This document shows positions 1-6,544 of a stretch of DNA of 7,017 nucleotides, piece after piece. Under the pieces are notes generated by a model. It was not told the origin of the DNA, searched no databases, and saw only the letters and a list, made by a program, of their open reading frames with translations. This DNA is from an uncultured Planctomycetaceae bacterium (GTDB taxonomy: Bacteria > Planctomycetota > Planctomycetia > Pirellulales > UBA1268). Made by a program: the position numbers and the translations under genes. The stretch spans positions 1-7,017 of the forward strand of contig CAISKG010000501.1 of assembly GCA_903885855.1 (NCBI GenBank), in the 5' to 3' direction. Numbering within the stretch: position 1 is the first letter of the stretch; every line of letters starts with the position of its first letter.

Positions 1-1
1 C

Positions 2-1795
2 GCCGCGCTCGACGCCCGGCGGGCCGAGCACGCGGCGCGCCGCGCGGCGCTCGCCGGGAGGATCGCGGCCGCCGCCGGACCGCGCCTGGCGGAGATCGAG
101 ACGCTCCTGGCCGCCCCCGGCGGCGGCAACGCCACCCCCGCCTTCGGCTGGCACTCGGAGATCGTCGCCGCCGACCGGCCCGACGCCGCCGACACCGAGA
201 AGTGGGTGCAGGTCGACCTCGGCCGCGACGTGGCCGTGGCCCGGGTGGTTCTCCGCCCCTGCCACGACGACTTCGCCGGCATCGGGGCCGGCTTCGGCTT
301 CCCGCGCCGCTTCCGGCTGGAGGCCTCGCGCGACGCGGGCTTCATTGCGGATACCGTGCCCATCGCCGACAGCGGTGCGGAGGACCTTCCCAATCCGGGC
401 ACCGCGGCACGGGCCTTCCCGATGCCCGCCGGGGCGGGCGCGGTGCGCTACGTGCGTTTCACCGCCACCCGCCTCGCCCCGCGGTCGAACGACTTCATCG
501 CGGCGCTGTCGGAGATGGAGATCCTCGACGCCGACGGCACCAACCTCGCCGCGGGCGCGGCCGTGACGGCGCTGGATTCGATCGAGGCCCCGCCCCGCTG
601 GGGCAAGGCCAACCTCGTCGACGGTGCCTACGCCACGCCGCGCCCCGACGCCGTCGCGCTGGCCGCCGAGCGCGACGCGATCCTGGCCGCGTTGCCGCCG
701 GAACTCCTCGAGGAGCGCCGGACGCTCGACGCGGAAGCCGCCGCGCTCGACGCGGCCCGCGCCGCGCTGCCCCCGGCCACCGCGCTCTACACCGTCACCG
801 CCACGCAGCGTGGCGGCGTGCCGCGGCCGATCCACGTCCTCCCGCGCGGCAACGTCAACGCCCCCGGCCGCCAGGTGGGCCCGGGCGCGCTCGGGGCCCT
901 GGCCATGCTGCCGTCGCGGTTCGACCTCCCTGCCGACGCCCCCGAGGGGGCGCGGCGGAAGGCGCTGGCGGAGTGGCTCGTGTCGCCCGCCAATCCCCTC
1001 ACCTGGCGCAGCGCCGTCAACCGTGCCTGGCTCCACCACTTCGGCCGGGGGATCGTCGACACGCCGAGCGACTTCGGTCGGATGGGTTCGCCGCCGAGCC
1101 ATCCCGATCTCCTCGACTGGCTGGCGGGCGAATTCCGCGACGGGGGCGGCTCGCTCAAGGACCTCCACCGCCTCGTCGTGTCGAGCGCCACCTGGCGGCA
1201 GCGTGCCGACGACGAACCCCGCGCGGCGGCGGTCGATTCCGGCAACACGCTCCTCTGGCGGCAGAACCGGCGCCGTCTGGAGGCGGAGGCGATCCGCGAC
1301 GCCGTGCTCGCCTCCGCCGGCACGCTCGATACCGCCATGGGGGGCCCGGGCTGGCAGGACTTCCGCGTCGAACACCCGGAGCACTCCCCCCATTACCGCT
1401 ACGACCTGGCCGATCCGGCCGACCGCTCCACCTGGCGGCGCGGGGTGTACCGGTTCATCGTCCGCAGCCAGACGCAGCCCTTCATGACGAGCCTCGACTG
1501 CGCCGACCCCTCGATGCGCGTCGAGAAGCGCAACGAGAGCCTGTCGGCGGTGCAGGCCCTGGCGCTGCTCAACAACGGCTTCATGACCACGCAGGCGGCG
1601 GAGTTCGCCGCCCGCATCGAGCGCGACGCGGGGGCGGACCCGGCCGCCCGCGTCGAGCGCGCCGTGCGCCTGGCCCTGGGGCGGGCGCCCACCGACGAGG
1701 AGCGCGCCGTGCTCGTGGACCTCGCACGCGAGCACGGCCTCGCCGCGGCCTGCCGGGCGCTGTTCAATCTCAACGAGTTCACCTTCGTCGACTGA
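2..1795 (+). CDS. PSD1/DUF1553 domain protein with a discoidin-like domain (5' end outside window)
   Basis: The frame is open from the left edge, giving 597 visible residues and no real start inside the window. GTG codons at 202 and 206 are internal or out of frame. In order I see: an Ala/Arg/Glu-rich helical, probably coiled-coil segment (residues 1-40); a discoidin/F5-8C-like beta-sandwich (about 42-180) with KWVQVDLGRDV, FPRRFRLEAS and VRYVRFTAT strands; a second short helical stretch (about 220-255); and DUF1553 (PSD1) from about 265 to the end. DUF1553 hallmarks are VNRAWLHHFGRG (nt 1016-1051), DFGRMGSPPSHPDLLDWLA after it, and MTSLDCADPSMRVEKRNES followed by ALALLNN (nt 1484-1576). Family members usually carry a haem-binding PSCyt1 domain and DUF1549 upstream, so the missing N-terminus probably holds a signal peptide and those domains (inference). 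Function is unknown; an extracytoplasmic role in polymer binding or breakdown is only suggested. The DUF1501 gene follows after 19 bp. Confidence 0.93.
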   Translation, partial: AALDARRAEHAARRAALAGRIAAAAGPRLAEIETLLAAPGGGNATPAFGWHSEIVAADRPDAADTEKWVQVDLGRDVAVARVVLRPCHDDFAGIGAGFGFPRRFRLEASRDAGFIADTVPIADSGAEDLPNPGTAARAFPMPAGAGAVRYVRFTATRLAPRSNDFIAALSEMEILDADGTNLAAGAAVTALDSIEAPPRWGKANLVDGAYATPRPDAVALAAERDAILAALPPELLEERRTLDAEAAALDAARAALPPATALYTVTATQRGGVPRPIHVLPRGNVNAPGRQVGPGALGALAMLPSRFDLPADAPEGARRKALAEWLVSPANPLTWRSAVNRAWLHHFGRGIVDTPSDFGRMGSPPSHPDLLDWLAGEFRDGGGSLKDLHRLVVSSATWRQRADDEPRAAAVDSGNTLLWRQNRRRLEAEAIRDAVLASAGTLDTAMGGPGWQDFRVEHPEHSPHYRYDLADPADRSTWRRGVYRFIVRSQTQPFMTSLDCADPSMRVEKRNESLSAVQALALLNNGFMTTQAAEFAARIERDAGADPAARVERAVRLALGRAPTDEERAVLVDLAREHGLAAACRALFNLNEFTFVD

Positions 1796-1800
1796 CGCCC

Positions 1801-1805
1801 GAGGG
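1801..1805 (+). promoter_or_regulatory. Ribosome binding site of the DUF1501 gene
   Basis: GAGGG lies 9 nt before the ATG at 1815, within the 19-bp gap after the DUF1553 stop. It supports this start, and with the short gap it supports translation from a shared transcript. Confidence 0.55.
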
Positions 1806-1814
1806 CCCCGTCCC

Positions 1815-3311
1815 ATGCCCGCGCCCCGCGATTCCGCCTTCCCCCACCCCCGCCCCGCGGCGCGGCCCTCGCGGCGGGCCTGGCTCGAGACCGCCGGCGG
1901 CGGCCTGGGGAGCCTGGCGCTCACGGCGATGATGGCGGAGGAGTCGCGGGCCGGCGGGGATCCGGCCGGGGCGCTGCAGTACCCGCCGCGGGCGAAGCGC
2001 GTGGTGCAGCTGTTCATGGCGGGCGCGGCCAGCCACATCGACCTCTTCGACTTCAAGCCCGAGCTCGTCAAGCGCCACGGTCAGGAGAGCGATTTCGGCG
2101 AGCCGGTTGAGGCCTTCCAGAACGGCCTCGGGCCGTGGCTCAAGCCGGTGTGGGACTTCGCCCCCCACGGCGGCTGCGGCAAGCTCCTCGGCGCGCCGGT
2201 GGCGGCGCTGGGGCGCGTCGTCGACCGGATGGCCTTCATCCACGACATGGTGAGCACCTCGGGGGTCCATTCGGCGGCCACGCTCCTCCAGACCACCGGC
2301 TTCGTGCTCCCCGGATTCCCCGGCGCGGGCTGCTGGGCCGGCTACGCGCTCGGCTCCCTCAACGACAATCTCCCCACGTACGTCGTCCTCCCCGACCACC
2401 GCGGCTACGGCTCCAACGGCGTCAAGAACTGGGACGCGGGCTTCCTCCCGGCGCAGCATTCCGGCACGGTCGTCCAGCCGGGGGCCGCGGAGCCGATCGT
2501 CGACCTGCGTCCCCACCCTTCGGCGGCCTGGCTCTCGGCAGCCGGCGACGCCGCCACGCGCGATTCGATCCACCGCCTCAACCGCCTCCATCAGGCGGGC
2601 CGCGACGGCGACGGACGGCTCGAGGCGCGGATCCGGACCTACGAACTGGCGGCCCGCATGCAGCTGGCCGCCCCGGAGGCACTGTCGCTGGCCGACGAGC
2701 CCGAGCACGTGCTGCGGATGTACGGGGTGCAGCCGGGCCGCGGCGACTGGCCGGGCGAGATCAACGCCGAGGAGGAGATCCACCACTTCGGCCTCAAGTG
2801 CCTCACCGCCCGCCGCCTCCTCGAACGGGGCGTGCGCTTCGTGCAGGTGTGGAGCGGCAACGACAACGGCTTCCCGCGGCGCAACTGGGATTCGCACGAG
2901 GACGTGGAGCGCGACCACGGCCCGCTGGCCACCGGGATGGCCCACGGGGCCGCCGCGCTCATCCAAGACCTCGACCAGCGCGGCCTGCTCGACGACACGC
3001 TCGTCCTTTGGACCACCGAGTTCGGGCGGATGCCCAGCTCGCAGGGGGGCCGCGGCCGCGACCACAATCCCTTCGTGTTCACCAACTGGCTCTGCGGGGC
3101 CGGGATCCGCGGGGGCGTGACGCACGGCCCGAGCGACGAGTGGGGTTACAAGCCGCTCGACCGCGGCAATCCCACCACCGTCCACGACGTGCACGCCACG
3201 GTGCTCCGCCTGCTGGGCATCGAGCACACGAAGCTCACCTGGCGCCACAACGGCGTCGACCGGCGGCTCACCGACGTCCACGGCCGGATCATCGCCCCGA
3301 TCATCGCCTGA
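1815..3311 (+). CDS. DUF1501 family protein with Tat-like signal
   Basis: A complete protein of 498 residues. DUF1501 proteins are assigned to the alkaline phosphatase/sulfatase-like fold, but their substrates are not established. A long N-region leads to SRRAWLETAGGG (twin Arg at 20-21) and a short hydrophobic stretch to about residue 41. This is a Tat-like signal typical of the family, so folded export is likely. The mature domain starts near residue 60 (KRVVQLFMAGAASHIDLFD). Conserved blocks are VHSAA (151-155), NWDSHEDVERDHGPLA (357-372), TTEFGRMPSSQGGRGRDHNP (400-419) and TVHDVHATVLRLLGIEHTKL (455-474). The Asp/His residues in the last three blocks are candidate metal ligands by analogy with the fold. 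The length is normal and there is no frameshift. It follows a DUF1553 gene by 19 bp, the usual planctomycete pairing, so the two products probably act together outside the cytoplasm (inference). Confidence 0.95.
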   Translation: MPAPRDSAFPHPRPAARPSRRAWLETAGGGLGSLALTAMMAEESRAGGDPAGALQYPPRAKRVVQLFMAGAASHIDLFDFKPELVKRHGQESDFGEPVEAFQNGLGPWLKPVWDFAPHGGCGKLLGAPVAALGRVVDRMAFIHDMVSTSGVHSAATLLQTTGFVLPGFPGAGCWAGYALGSLNDNLPTYVVLPDHRGYGSNGVKNWDAGFLPAQHSGTVVQPGAAEPIVDLRPHPSAAWLSAAGDAATRDSIHRLNRLHQAGRDGDGRLEARIRTYELAARMQLAAPEALSLADEPEHVLRMYGVQPGRGDWPGEINAEEEIHHFGLKCLTARRLLERGVRFVQVWSGNDNGFPRRNWDSHEDVERDHGPLATGMAHGAAALIQDLDQRGLLDDTLVLWTTEFGRMPSSQGGRGRDHNPFVFTNWLCGAGIRGGVTHGPSDEWGYKPLDRGNPTTVHDVHATVLRLLGIEHTKLTWRHNGVDRRLTDVHGRIIAPIIA

Positions 3312-3338
3312 CCGCGGCGGCGGATCACTCCGCCGCGG
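3312..3338. terminator. Candidate bidirectional terminator between convergent genes
   Basis: A perfect 9-bp inverted repeat (CCGCGGCGG at 3312-3320, CCGCCGCGG at 3330-3338) with a 9-nt loop starts right after the DUF1501 stop. It covers the esterase stop codon (3325-3327) and its last codons. Both converging transcripts would form the hairpin near their 3' ends. There is no T-tract on either side, so classical intrinsic termination is not proven. The right arm also encodes Ala-rich residues, so part of the symmetry could be chance in GC-rich sequence. Confidence 0.4.
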
Positions 3339-4113
3339 CCGGCCCGCGGCCCGCGCGCGACTGGGCGTAGAGCCACTCCCACAGCGCCGCGTCGTCGTAC
3401 GCCGCCGTCCAGGAATCGTGGCCGGCCTCGGGATAGACGGTGAACTTCGGCTCTCCCCCGGCCTTCCGGACCGCGTCGATCATGGTCTGCGACGCCGCCA
3501 GGGGAACGACGAAATCCTTCGCCCCGTGGAAGGCCCAGGTGGGGATGGAGGCGATCCGGGCGGCGTCGTTGGGGCGGCCGCCCCCGCAGATCGGCACGAT
3601 GGCGGCGAAGCGGTCCGGGCGGGCCGCCGCCAGCGACCAGGTGCCGAAGCCCCCCATGGAGAGGCCCGTGAGCCAGATGCGGTCCTCGTCGACGCGCTCC
3701 TCGCGGCAGATTTCGTCGATGAGGGCCAGGAGGTGGTCGTTGTTCCAGCCGCGGCCGGGCGACTGCGGGGAGACGACGATGCAGGGGAAACTCCGCGCCC
3801 CTGCGGCGAGGAGCTTGGGCGGGCCATGGGCCTTGACCTTGCCGAGGTCATCCCCCGACTCGCCCGCGCCGTGCAGGAAGACGAGCAGCGGCCAGCGCCG
3901 CTCGTCGTCGCCGTAGCCCTCCGGGAGGGCCAGCAGGTAGCGCAGCCGCGCGGTGATCGTCACCTCGCGCTCGAAGACCTTCTCCACCTGCGGATCGGCG
4001 GCGGGCTCCTCGGCCCCCGCGCACCACGGCGCCGTGGCGGCGGCCGCGAGGAGCCACGCCCCGAGCCGGATCGCCGTCGCGCGTCCTCCCCGCCCCGTCA
4101 CCGGCCCTGCCAT
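3325..4113 (-). CDS. Secreted alpha/beta-hydrolase esterase (dienelactone hydrolase / prolyl oligopeptidase-like)
   Basis: A complete protein of 262 residues. A Sec-type signal peptide (hydrophobic about 16-30, likely cleavage near CAGA|EE at 34-35) directs it to the periplasm or outside. WC at 30-31 is not a good lipobox. The hydrolase core begins near residue 48. The oxyanion-hole region is HGAGESGDD (81-89) and the nucleophile elbow is GLSMGG with Ser152. The acid is Asp200 in FHGAKDF and the base His232 in PEAGHDSW, so the triad is complete and in canonical order. The sequence resembles compact esterases annotated as phospholipase/carboxylesterase, PHB-depolymerase-like or S9-like. The substrate (acylated polysaccharide, lipid or small ester) cannot be told from sequence. 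The ATG has a strong GGAGGAG 6 nt upstream. It lies 69 bp downstream of prc on the same strand and may be co-transcribed, although a strong hairpin separates them. It converges on the DUF1501 gene. Confidence 0.92.
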   Translation of the reverse strand: MAGPVTGRGGRATAIRLGAWLLAAAATAPWCAGAEEPAADPQVEKVFEREVTITARLRYLLALPEGYGDDERRWPLLVFLHGAGESGDDLGKVKAHGPPKLLAAGARSFPCIVVSPQSPGRGWNNDHLLALIDEICREERVDEDRIWLTGLSMGGFGTWSLAAARPDRFAAIVPICGGGRPNDAARIASIPTWAFHGAKDFVVPLAASQTMIDAVRKAGGEPKFTVYPEAGHDSWTAAYDDAALWEWLYAQSRAGRGPAAAE

Positions 4114-4119
4114 GGCTCG

Positions 4120-4126
4120 CTCCTCC
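4120..4126 (-). promoter_or_regulatory. Ribosome binding site of the esterase gene
   Basis: GGAGGAG on the minus strand ends 6 nt before the ATG at 4113. It is a near-consensus Shine-Dalgarno sequence at good spacing and fixes the esterase start. Confidence 0.8.
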
Positions 4127-4146
4127 GCGATGGACGTCTCGACCGT

Positions 4147-4173
4147 GGGCCGGGCGCCGTGGACGCCCGGCCC
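4147..4173 (-). terminator. GC-only hairpin between prc and the esterase gene
   Basis: A perfect 10-bp inverted repeat (GGGCCGGGCG at 4147-4156, CGCCCGGCCC at 4164-4173) has a 7-nt loop. In the minus-strand transcript it begins 9 nt after the prc stop codon and ends about 20 nt before the esterase Shine-Dalgarno. It is noncoding, so codon bias does not explain it. No T-tract follows. It could be a terminator or attenuator, a 3'-end stabilising hairpin for prc mRNA, or a processing site that uncouples expression of the two genes. Confidence 0.5.
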
Positions 4174-4182
4174 GCCCGGGCC

Positions 4183-6369
4183 TCACTGGATGGCCGGGGC
4201 GGGGGCGTTCTCGCTCGAGGGGGCGGCGGCGGCCGGAGCCTCGATCCTGGCCAGGCTGTCGACGCCCCCGGCGAGGGCGGCGAGGTAGTCGGCCGTGACG
4301 TTCATCGCCTCGCGGAAGTAGAAGTCGCGCTTCACCACCGGCCGGCCCGGATCGGACTCCTCCTCGAGCTTCTTCTCCTCGTCCTCGGCGGCCTTGCCCT
4401 CGTTCCACTGGCGGGCGAACTCCTGCTCCTCCAGCGAGATCGTCTTCTCGGTCTTGCGCCGCCGGTACTGCTCGATGTCGCGGGCCACCTTGGCGAATTC
4501 CTCGTCGCCGGCCACTCGCCGACCCGAGCGCTCGCGGAGCGTGGAGAGGATCGCGGGCGGGACGCGGCCGCTGGGCGTGTAGGTGGCCGGCGGCACCTTG
4601 TCGAAGGCGATGGCGTGGTCGAGATCCCCCTCGCCCACCGGGAGGTGGGTGGTGATGCTCGGCAGCTCCACGTCGCTCTTCACCCCCTCCAGCTGCGTCG
4701 ACATCCCGCCGGGGCGGTAGAACTGCTGCATGGTGATCTTGATCGCGCCCAGCGACGGGGCGTTGGGCAGCCGCTGGAACAACTGCCGCCCGAGGTCGAT
4801 CAGGCTCTGCACCGTGCCCTTGCCGTGGGTGGCGTTGTCGCCGATCACGAGGCCCCGGCCGTAGTCCTGGATGGCCCCGGCCACGATCTCGCTGGCGCTG
4901 GCGCTGAACTTGTTGGTGAGCACGACGAGCGGGCCGTCCCACGACACGCCGGCCTCCTGGTCGTCGTACTGCTGGACGCGCTTGTCGGCGTCCTTGATCT
5001 GGACCACCGGCCCGGTGTCGATGAAGAGCCCCGTCAGCGAGATCGCCTCCGGGAGCGAGCCGCCGCCGTTGTTGCGCAGGTCGAGGACGATGCAATCCAC
5101 GCCCTTGGTGCGGAAGTCGTCGATGAGCCGCTTCGTGTCGCGGGTGCTGCTCTTGTAGTCGGCCTGCCCCTGCCGGGCGCCGGCCATGTCCATGTAGAAG
5201 CTCGGCAGGTTGATGTAGCCGAGCCGCCAGGGGGCGCCGTCGGCCTTGCGGCCGGTCTCGATCAGCTCGCCCCGGGCCTCGCTGTCCTTGAGCTCGATCT
5301 TGGCCCGCGTGATGTCGTATTCCTTCGGCGCCGTCTGGCCGACGGGGATCACCTTGAGGCGGACGATCGTGCCGCGCTTGCCGCGGATCAGCTTCACCAC
5401 CTCGTTGAGGTTCATGTCGACCACGTCGACGACGTCGCCGCTCTCCCCCTGGCCCACGCCGATGACGCGGTCCTTCTTCTTCAGCCGCCCGTCGCGGTCG
5501 GCCGCGCCGCCGGGGACGATCTCCGCCACGGTCGTGTAGCCGTCCTCGCTCTTGAGCGACGCCCCGATGCCGTCGAGCTGGAGCCGCATACCGATCTCGA
5601 AGTTCTCCAGGGTGCCCGGCGACATGAAGCTCGTGTGGGGGTCGAGCGAGCTGGTGAGGCTCGTGAGATAGGTCTCGAGGAGCTCGTCGGCCGTCATCTG
5701 GTGCATCCGCTTGGAGAAGCTGCGGTAGCGGCGGAGGAGCTTGTCCTTCGCCTCCTCCGGCGGCGTCTTCTCCATCTTCTGCACCAGCAGGTCGTACTTG
5801 ATGCGCTTGCGCCAGTTGTCGACCGCCTCCTCCTCGCTCTTCGCCCAGGCGGTGGTGTCGCGGTCGACCACGATCGACTCCTGCTTGGTGAAGTCGAGCG
5901 GCTCGGAGAGGAAGCGCTCCACGAGCGGCAGCCGCGAGTCGACGCGCTCCAGGAATCGCTTGTAGACCTCGTAGGCGAAGGTCACGTCGCCGCGCTTCAC
6001 CAAGTCGTCGAGCGAATCGCGCTTCTGCATGAAGCCGTCGATGTCGCTCTGCAGGAAGTAGACCTTCATCGGGTCGAGGGCCTCGAGGAAGATCGAGAAC
6101 CAGCGCTGGGCGATCTCGTCGTCGATGGGGTGCTTGGTGAAGTGCTCGCGCTCGAGGTAGCTCTTCACGGCGAGCGTGATCTGGCGGTCGTTCATGCCCG
6201 GCTTGGCGGCGGCGGCCGCGGCCGGCGGGGCAGGATCCTGGGCCGGGCACCACCGCGGCGGAAGGGCCGCACCGAAGGCGCCCACCGCCAGGGCCACGAG
6301 CACCGCCCACCGCCGTCCCCCACCGAGCCTGCCGGCACCGCCGGTCGTCGCGCTCACCATGGCGTCCAC
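4183..6369 (-). CDS. prc: Carboxy-terminal processing protease (Prc/Tsp type, peptidase S41A)
   Basis: A complete protein of 728 residues, slightly longer than E. coli Prc (about 680). Prc proteases degrade or trim periplasmic proteins from the C-terminus. Order: signal peptide with a hydrophobic core at about 21-36, cleaved near 44; N-terminal helical TSP domain (about 60-250, ending LDPHTSFMSP); PDZ domain (about 258-345, with GIGASL and the PGGAADRDGRLKKKDRVIGV block); S41 core (about 380-580); Prc-type C-terminal domain (DUF3340-like, about 585-705); and an Ala/Pro-rich tail. Active-site motifs are VLDLRNNGGG (428-437), FSASASEI with predicted nucleophile Ser491, QDYG with Asp502, and THGKGTVQ with Lys517, matching E. 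coli Ser430, Asp441 and Lys455. The GTG start at 6369 is preferred over the ATG at 6360: AAGGAGG lies 5 nt before the GTG but 14 nt before the ATG. The esterase gene follows after 69 bp. Confidence 0.96.
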   Translation of the reverse strand: MDAMVSATTGGAGRLGGGRRWAVLVALAVGAFGAALPPRWCPAQDPAPPAAAAAAKPGMNDRQITLAVKSYLEREHFTKHPIDDEIAQRWFSIFLEALDPMKVYFLQSDIDGFMQKRDSLDDLVKRGDVTFAYEVYKRFLERVDSRLPLVERFLSEPLDFTKQESIVVDRDTTAWAKSEEEAVDNWRKRIKYDLLVQKMEKTPPEEAKDKLLRRYRSFSKRMHQMTADELLETYLTSLTSSLDPHTSFMSPGTLENFEIGMRLQLDGIGASLKSEDGYTTVAEIVPGGAADRDGRLKKKDRVIGVGQGESGDVVDVVDMNLNEVVKLIRGKRGTIVRLKVIPVGQTAPKEYDITRAKIELKDSEARGELIETGRKADGAPWRLGYINLPSFYMDMAGARQGQADYKSSTRDTKRLIDDFRTKGVDCIVLDLRNNGGGSLPEAISLTGLFIDTGPVVQIKDADKRVQQYDDQEAGVSWDGPLVVLTNKFSASASEIVAGAIQDYGRGLVIGDNATHGKGTVQSLIDLGRQLFQRLPNAPSLGAIKITMQQFYRPGGMSTQLEGVKSDVELPSITTHLPVGEGDLDHAIAFDKVPPATYTPSGRVPPAILSTLRERSGRRVAGDEEFAKVARDIEQYRRRKTEKTISLEEQEFARQWNEGKAAEDEEKKLEEESDPGRPVVKRDFYFREAMNVTADYLAALAGGVDSLARIEAPAAAAPSSENAPAPAIQ

Positions 6370-6374
6370 GCCTG

Positions 6375-6381
6375 CCTCCTT
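6375..6381 (-). promoter_or_regulatory. Ribosome binding site deciding a GTG start for prc
   Basis: AAGGAGG on the minus strand lies 5 nt before GTG (6369-6367) and 14 nt before the next in-frame ATG (6360-6358). The spacing favours GTG, which adds MDA to the N-terminus. Confidence 0.75.
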
Positions 6382-6486
6382 CGCGTCAGAGTGTCCCGAG
6401 CCGGGGGTATTGTGGCAGGTTCACCGCGCCGTGACGAGGCTTCTCGGCCTCGCGGGACGGCGGCGCGGCGGAAAACGGGGACAATT

Positions 6487-6535
6487 GGGTCGGCCGCGGG
6501 ACCGGCCCCGCGGCGCTCGATCGGCGCCGCGACCC
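6487..6535 (-). terminator. Structured 3' region after the chelatase gene, possible three-way junction
   Basis: An outer 6-bp stem (GGGTCG 6487-6492 with CGACCC 6530-6535) encloses two hairpins: CCGCGGG/CCCGCGG (6494-6500, 6507-6513, 6-nt loop) and GGCGC/GCGCC (6512-6516, 6524-6528, 7-nt loop). The two inner stems share two bases at 6512-6513, so one must shorten for both to form. In the minus transcript the structure starts 9 nt after the chelatase stop. An A/T-richer stretch follows, including TTTT (minus strand of 6472-6475), but not directly after the stem. It is probably the 3' end of the chelatase transcript. A chance GC-rich fold is possible. Confidence 0.35.
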
Positions 6536-6544
6536 GCACCGGCA

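Larger units (their letters stand above)
6370..6544. other. 175-bp intergenic region between the chelatase and prc genes
   Basis: This is the longest noncoding stretch. Besides the prc Shine-Dalgarno and the structured 3' region described above, it holds a small 6-bp hairpin (CGAGGC 6435-6440, GCCTCG 6447-6452). It also has two locally A/T-richer spots: GAAAACGGGGACAATTG (6471-6487) and TATTGTGG (6408-6415, read as CCACAATA on the minus strand). A prc promoter most likely lies here, but I see no -35/-10 pair at accepted spacing. Confidence 0.4.

Noticed and set aside
202..1932. 576-residue plus-strand open frame overlapping the DUF1553 gene
   Set aside because: It is Arg/Pro/Gly-rich without conserved motifs, whereas the other frame carries the complete DUF1553 signature.
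1779..3281. 500-residue minus-strand open frame antisense to the DUF1501 gene
   Set aside because: It mirrors almost exactly the extent of a strongly supported gene, has low-complexity Ala/Val/Arg/Gly content and no family resemblance, so it is a shadow frame.
4890..4908. Short tandem repeat of GCTGGC units
   Set aside because: It encodes the Ser-Ala-Ser-Ala-Ser run at the Prc active site, which is conserved at protein level. It is not an independent DNA repeat.
3848..6310. 820-residue minus-strand open frame running through prc and the start of the esterase gene
   Set aside because: It lies in another frame of the same strand, is composed almost wholly of Arg/Gly/Ala/Pro, shows no recognisable domain and crosses two well-supported genes and their intergenic hairpin. 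It is a by-product of high third-position GC.
6408..6484. Possible sigma-70-type promoter for prc (CACAAT and TTGTCC on the minus strand)
   Set aside because: The two hexamers are about 60 bp apart and no partner lies at 16-18 bp from either, so I cannot support a specific promoter.
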